A stretch of 8,186 bases of DNA, taken from positions 1 through 8,186 of the forward strand of contig DSBF01000017.1 of NCBI GenBank assembly GCA_011049495.1, written 5' to 3'. Positions 7,377 to 8,186 of this stretch are shown piece after piece (within the stretch, counting starts at the first letter, position 1; every line of letters begins with the position of its first letter). The notes below the pieces were generated by a model. That model ran no database searches, was not told the DNA's origin, and saw only the letters and a list, made by a program, of their open reading frames with translations. The position numbers were made by a program, and so were the translations under genes. The stretch comes from Ignavibacteria bacterium. Its GTDB lineage: Bacteria; Bacteroidota; Ignavibacteria; Ignavibacteriales; Melioribacteraceae.

Positions 7377-7450
7377 TTCTTTGTGGTACTCTTTGTAACT
7401 TCTTTTTTTGACACAGAGTTTCACAGAGGAGCACAGAGGAACACAGAGAG
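7377..7450. repeat. CACAGAG repeat: four 10-base units plus an imperfect inverted arm
   Basis: Bases 7411-7450 are four consecutive 10-base units of the form N-CACAGAG-NN. Only the flanking letters vary (acacagagtt, tcacagagga, gcacagagga, acacagagag). Upstream, 7377-7400 carries two related units in the opposite orientation, CTTTGTG and CTCTTTGT. It is complementary to 7417-7440 at 18 of 24 positions, with two more pairs possible as G-U. A run of seven T lies in the loop. The element fills the gap between the peptidase operon and the corrinoid gene. It could terminate the operon, but it looks more like an interspersed repeat. Confidence 0.75.
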
Positions 7451-7500
7451 GTTTACAAATTAATTATTTCTTCGCTGTATTTTTCTAAGGCGATAGTTAA

Positions 7501-8046
7501 ATGAATATTGAACGAAAACATCTCGATAAAGGTTACATTCAAATCTATACCGGTAACGGAAAAGGAAAAACAACTGCTGCGATTGGGCAAGCAATTCGTG
7601 CTGCCGGTGCTGGATATAGATCGTTAATAATTCAGTTCATGAAAGAATATCCGTATAGCGAATTGAATGCGTTGGAGTATTTCAAAGAATTCATTTCGAT
7701 TGAACAATATTGCGGTGACGAGTTTGTTTATAAAAAAGAACTACCAAGCGATGAAGAAAAGAATAAAGCAATTTCTGCATTGCAAAAAGTAAAAGACGAA
7801 TTCGCAAAAAGTAATTTTGATATAATTATTTTAGATGAAGTACTCGTTTCTATATACTTCAGGTTGATTGAACTTCAAGATGTTATTGATACTGTTAAGT
7901 CCAAACCTTCCAATAAAGAATTAATTCTTACCGGAAGATACTGTCCGCAAGAATTAATTGACCTCGCCGATCTCGTTACCGAGATGAAAGAAGTAAAACA
8001 TTACTACCAAAAGGGAGTTACAAGCCGAAAAGGATTTGAATCTTAA
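7501..8046 (+). CDS. cobO: ATP:corrinoid (cob(I)yrinic acid a,c-diamide) adenosyltransferase, CobO/BtuR family
   Basis: This cytoplasmic enzyme transfers the 5'-deoxyadenosyl group of ATP to cob(I)alamin or cobinamide-type corrinoids, giving the coenzyme B12 form used by mutases and class II ribonucleotide reductases. The P-loop GNGKGKTT is at residues 18-25, after the typical GYIQIYTG lead. QFMK at 45-48 follows in the place of the family's QF(L/M)KG. A Walker B-like strand DIIILDEV is at 107-114. The family C-terminus LTGR..PQELIDLADLVTEMKEVKHYYQKGV lies at 143-173. The 181 residues match the family length of about 170-200. AAGG (7487-7490) lies ten bases before the ATG. No cobalamin riboswitch features are visible in the 131-base leader, and no other corrinoid gene is in the window, so a salvage role is as likely as de novo synthesis. 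The symbol cobO is used for the family; cobA and btuR are synonyms. Confidence 0.93.
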   Translation: MNIERKHLDKGYIQIYTGNGKGKTTAAIGQAIRAAGAGYRSLIIQFMKEYPYSELNALEYFKEFISIEQYCGDEFVYKKELPSDEEKNKAISALQKVKDEFAKSNFDIIILDEVLVSIYFRLIELQDVIDTVKSKPSNKELILTGRYCPQELIDLADLVTEMKEVKHYYQKGVTSRKGFES

Positions 8047-8126
8047 TTGTAAAGCGACCATCCTTGGTCGCTTGCTTTGGGTTAACTAAATTCTGGAATA
8101 AGCGACGAAGGATCGTCGCTTTACAA
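8047..8126. repeat. Pair of inverted hairpin repeats with compensatory changes, between convergent genes
   Basis: Two 27-base arms, 8047-8073 and 8100-8126, are reverse complements at 25 of 27 positions, separated by 26 bases. Each arm also folds on its own. AAGCGACCA (8052-8060) pairs perfectly with TGGTCGCTT (8065-8073) around TCCT. AAGCGACGA (8100-8108) pairs perfectly with TCGTCGCTT (8113-8121) around AGGA. The only two differences between the arms form one base pair of the stem, so a C-G pair in one is a G-C pair in the other. The element begins on the base after the adenosyltransferase stop codon and ends one base before the stop of the convergent gene. It probably serves as a bidirectional transcript end, and its form resembles REP/BIME-type elements. 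Confidence 0.8.
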
Positions 8127-8127
8127 A

Positions 8128-8186
8128 TCAATACAACATAATTACCGCACCGCCAATCATTATTAACGTTGCAATTGCTTTTCTTA
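8128..8186 (-). CDS. C-terminal tail of a membrane protein, partial at the right edge
   Basis: The minus strand from the window edge down to TGA (8130-8128) reads RKAIATLIMIGGAVIMLY in frame. This is a basic residue pair followed by one hydrophobic, glycine-containing segment and an immediate stop. That is how the last transmembrane helix of many small multidrug/EamA-type (DMT) transporters ends, but 18 residues are too few to name a family. The stop lies one base beyond the hairpin pair, on the side away from the adenosyltransferase, so the two genes converge on a shared end. A chance open frame cannot be excluded. Confidence 0.5.
   Translation of the reverse strand, partial: RKAIATLIMIGGAVIMLY

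Noticed and set aside
7411..7450. CRISPR array suggested by regularly spaced repeats
   Set aside because: The units are only 10 bases long and adjoin directly with no unique spacers, so this is a tandem repeat.

Overview
The window is AT-rich, gene-dense bacterial DNA. The mix of genes suggests a heterotroph of the Bacteroidetes/Chlorobi/Ignavibacteria group, and I lean towards Ignavibacteria. The clues are two secreted S46 dipeptidyl-peptidases in tandem, a ManB-type phosphomannomutase, a lone corrinoid adenosyltransferase, and variable Shine-Dalgarno strength. This is an impression from gene content; no marker gene is present to prove it.

Left part (1-2434), all on the minus strand. In transcription order it holds a phosphomannomutase/phosphoglucomutase (2434-1088), a 72-residue orphan protein behind a perfect AGGAGG (978-760), and the N-terminal half of a CaCA-family calcium/sodium antiporter (590 to the window edge). 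The gaps between these genes are 109 and 169 bases, so they need not be one operon. An imperfect long inverted repeat (656-734) lies between the last two.

Middle part (2435-7369), plus strand. A short gene for a double zinc-ribbon protein appears to start at an AUA codon directly behind AGGAGG. It ends at a very clear intrinsic terminator (2925-2951). Then come two full-length, paralogous, secreted S46 dipeptidyl-peptidases, 14 bases apart and almost certainly co-transcribed. Both keep the His/Asp/Ser triad and carry Gly at the position that separates DPP7-like from DPP11-like enzymes. They probably cut dipeptides from peptide N-termini outside the cytoplasm for nutrition.

Right part (7370-8186). 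A 10-base-period CACAGAG repeat with an inverted partner precedes an ATP:corrinoid adenosyltransferase gene (7501-8046). One base-free step after its stop codon is a pair of hairpins in inverted orientation whose only two differences compensate each other. Beyond them is the C-terminal tail of a membrane protein on the minus strand, so the hairpins separate two convergent genes.

Most of the window is ordinary housekeeping and nutritional gene content. I see no phage, transposase, CRISPR array, rRNA or tRNA, and no convincing new multi-gene system. The points most worth a second look are the AUA-start zinc-ribbon gene, the covarying hairpin pair, the CACAGAG repeat, and the divergent substrate-binding motif shared by the two peptidases.
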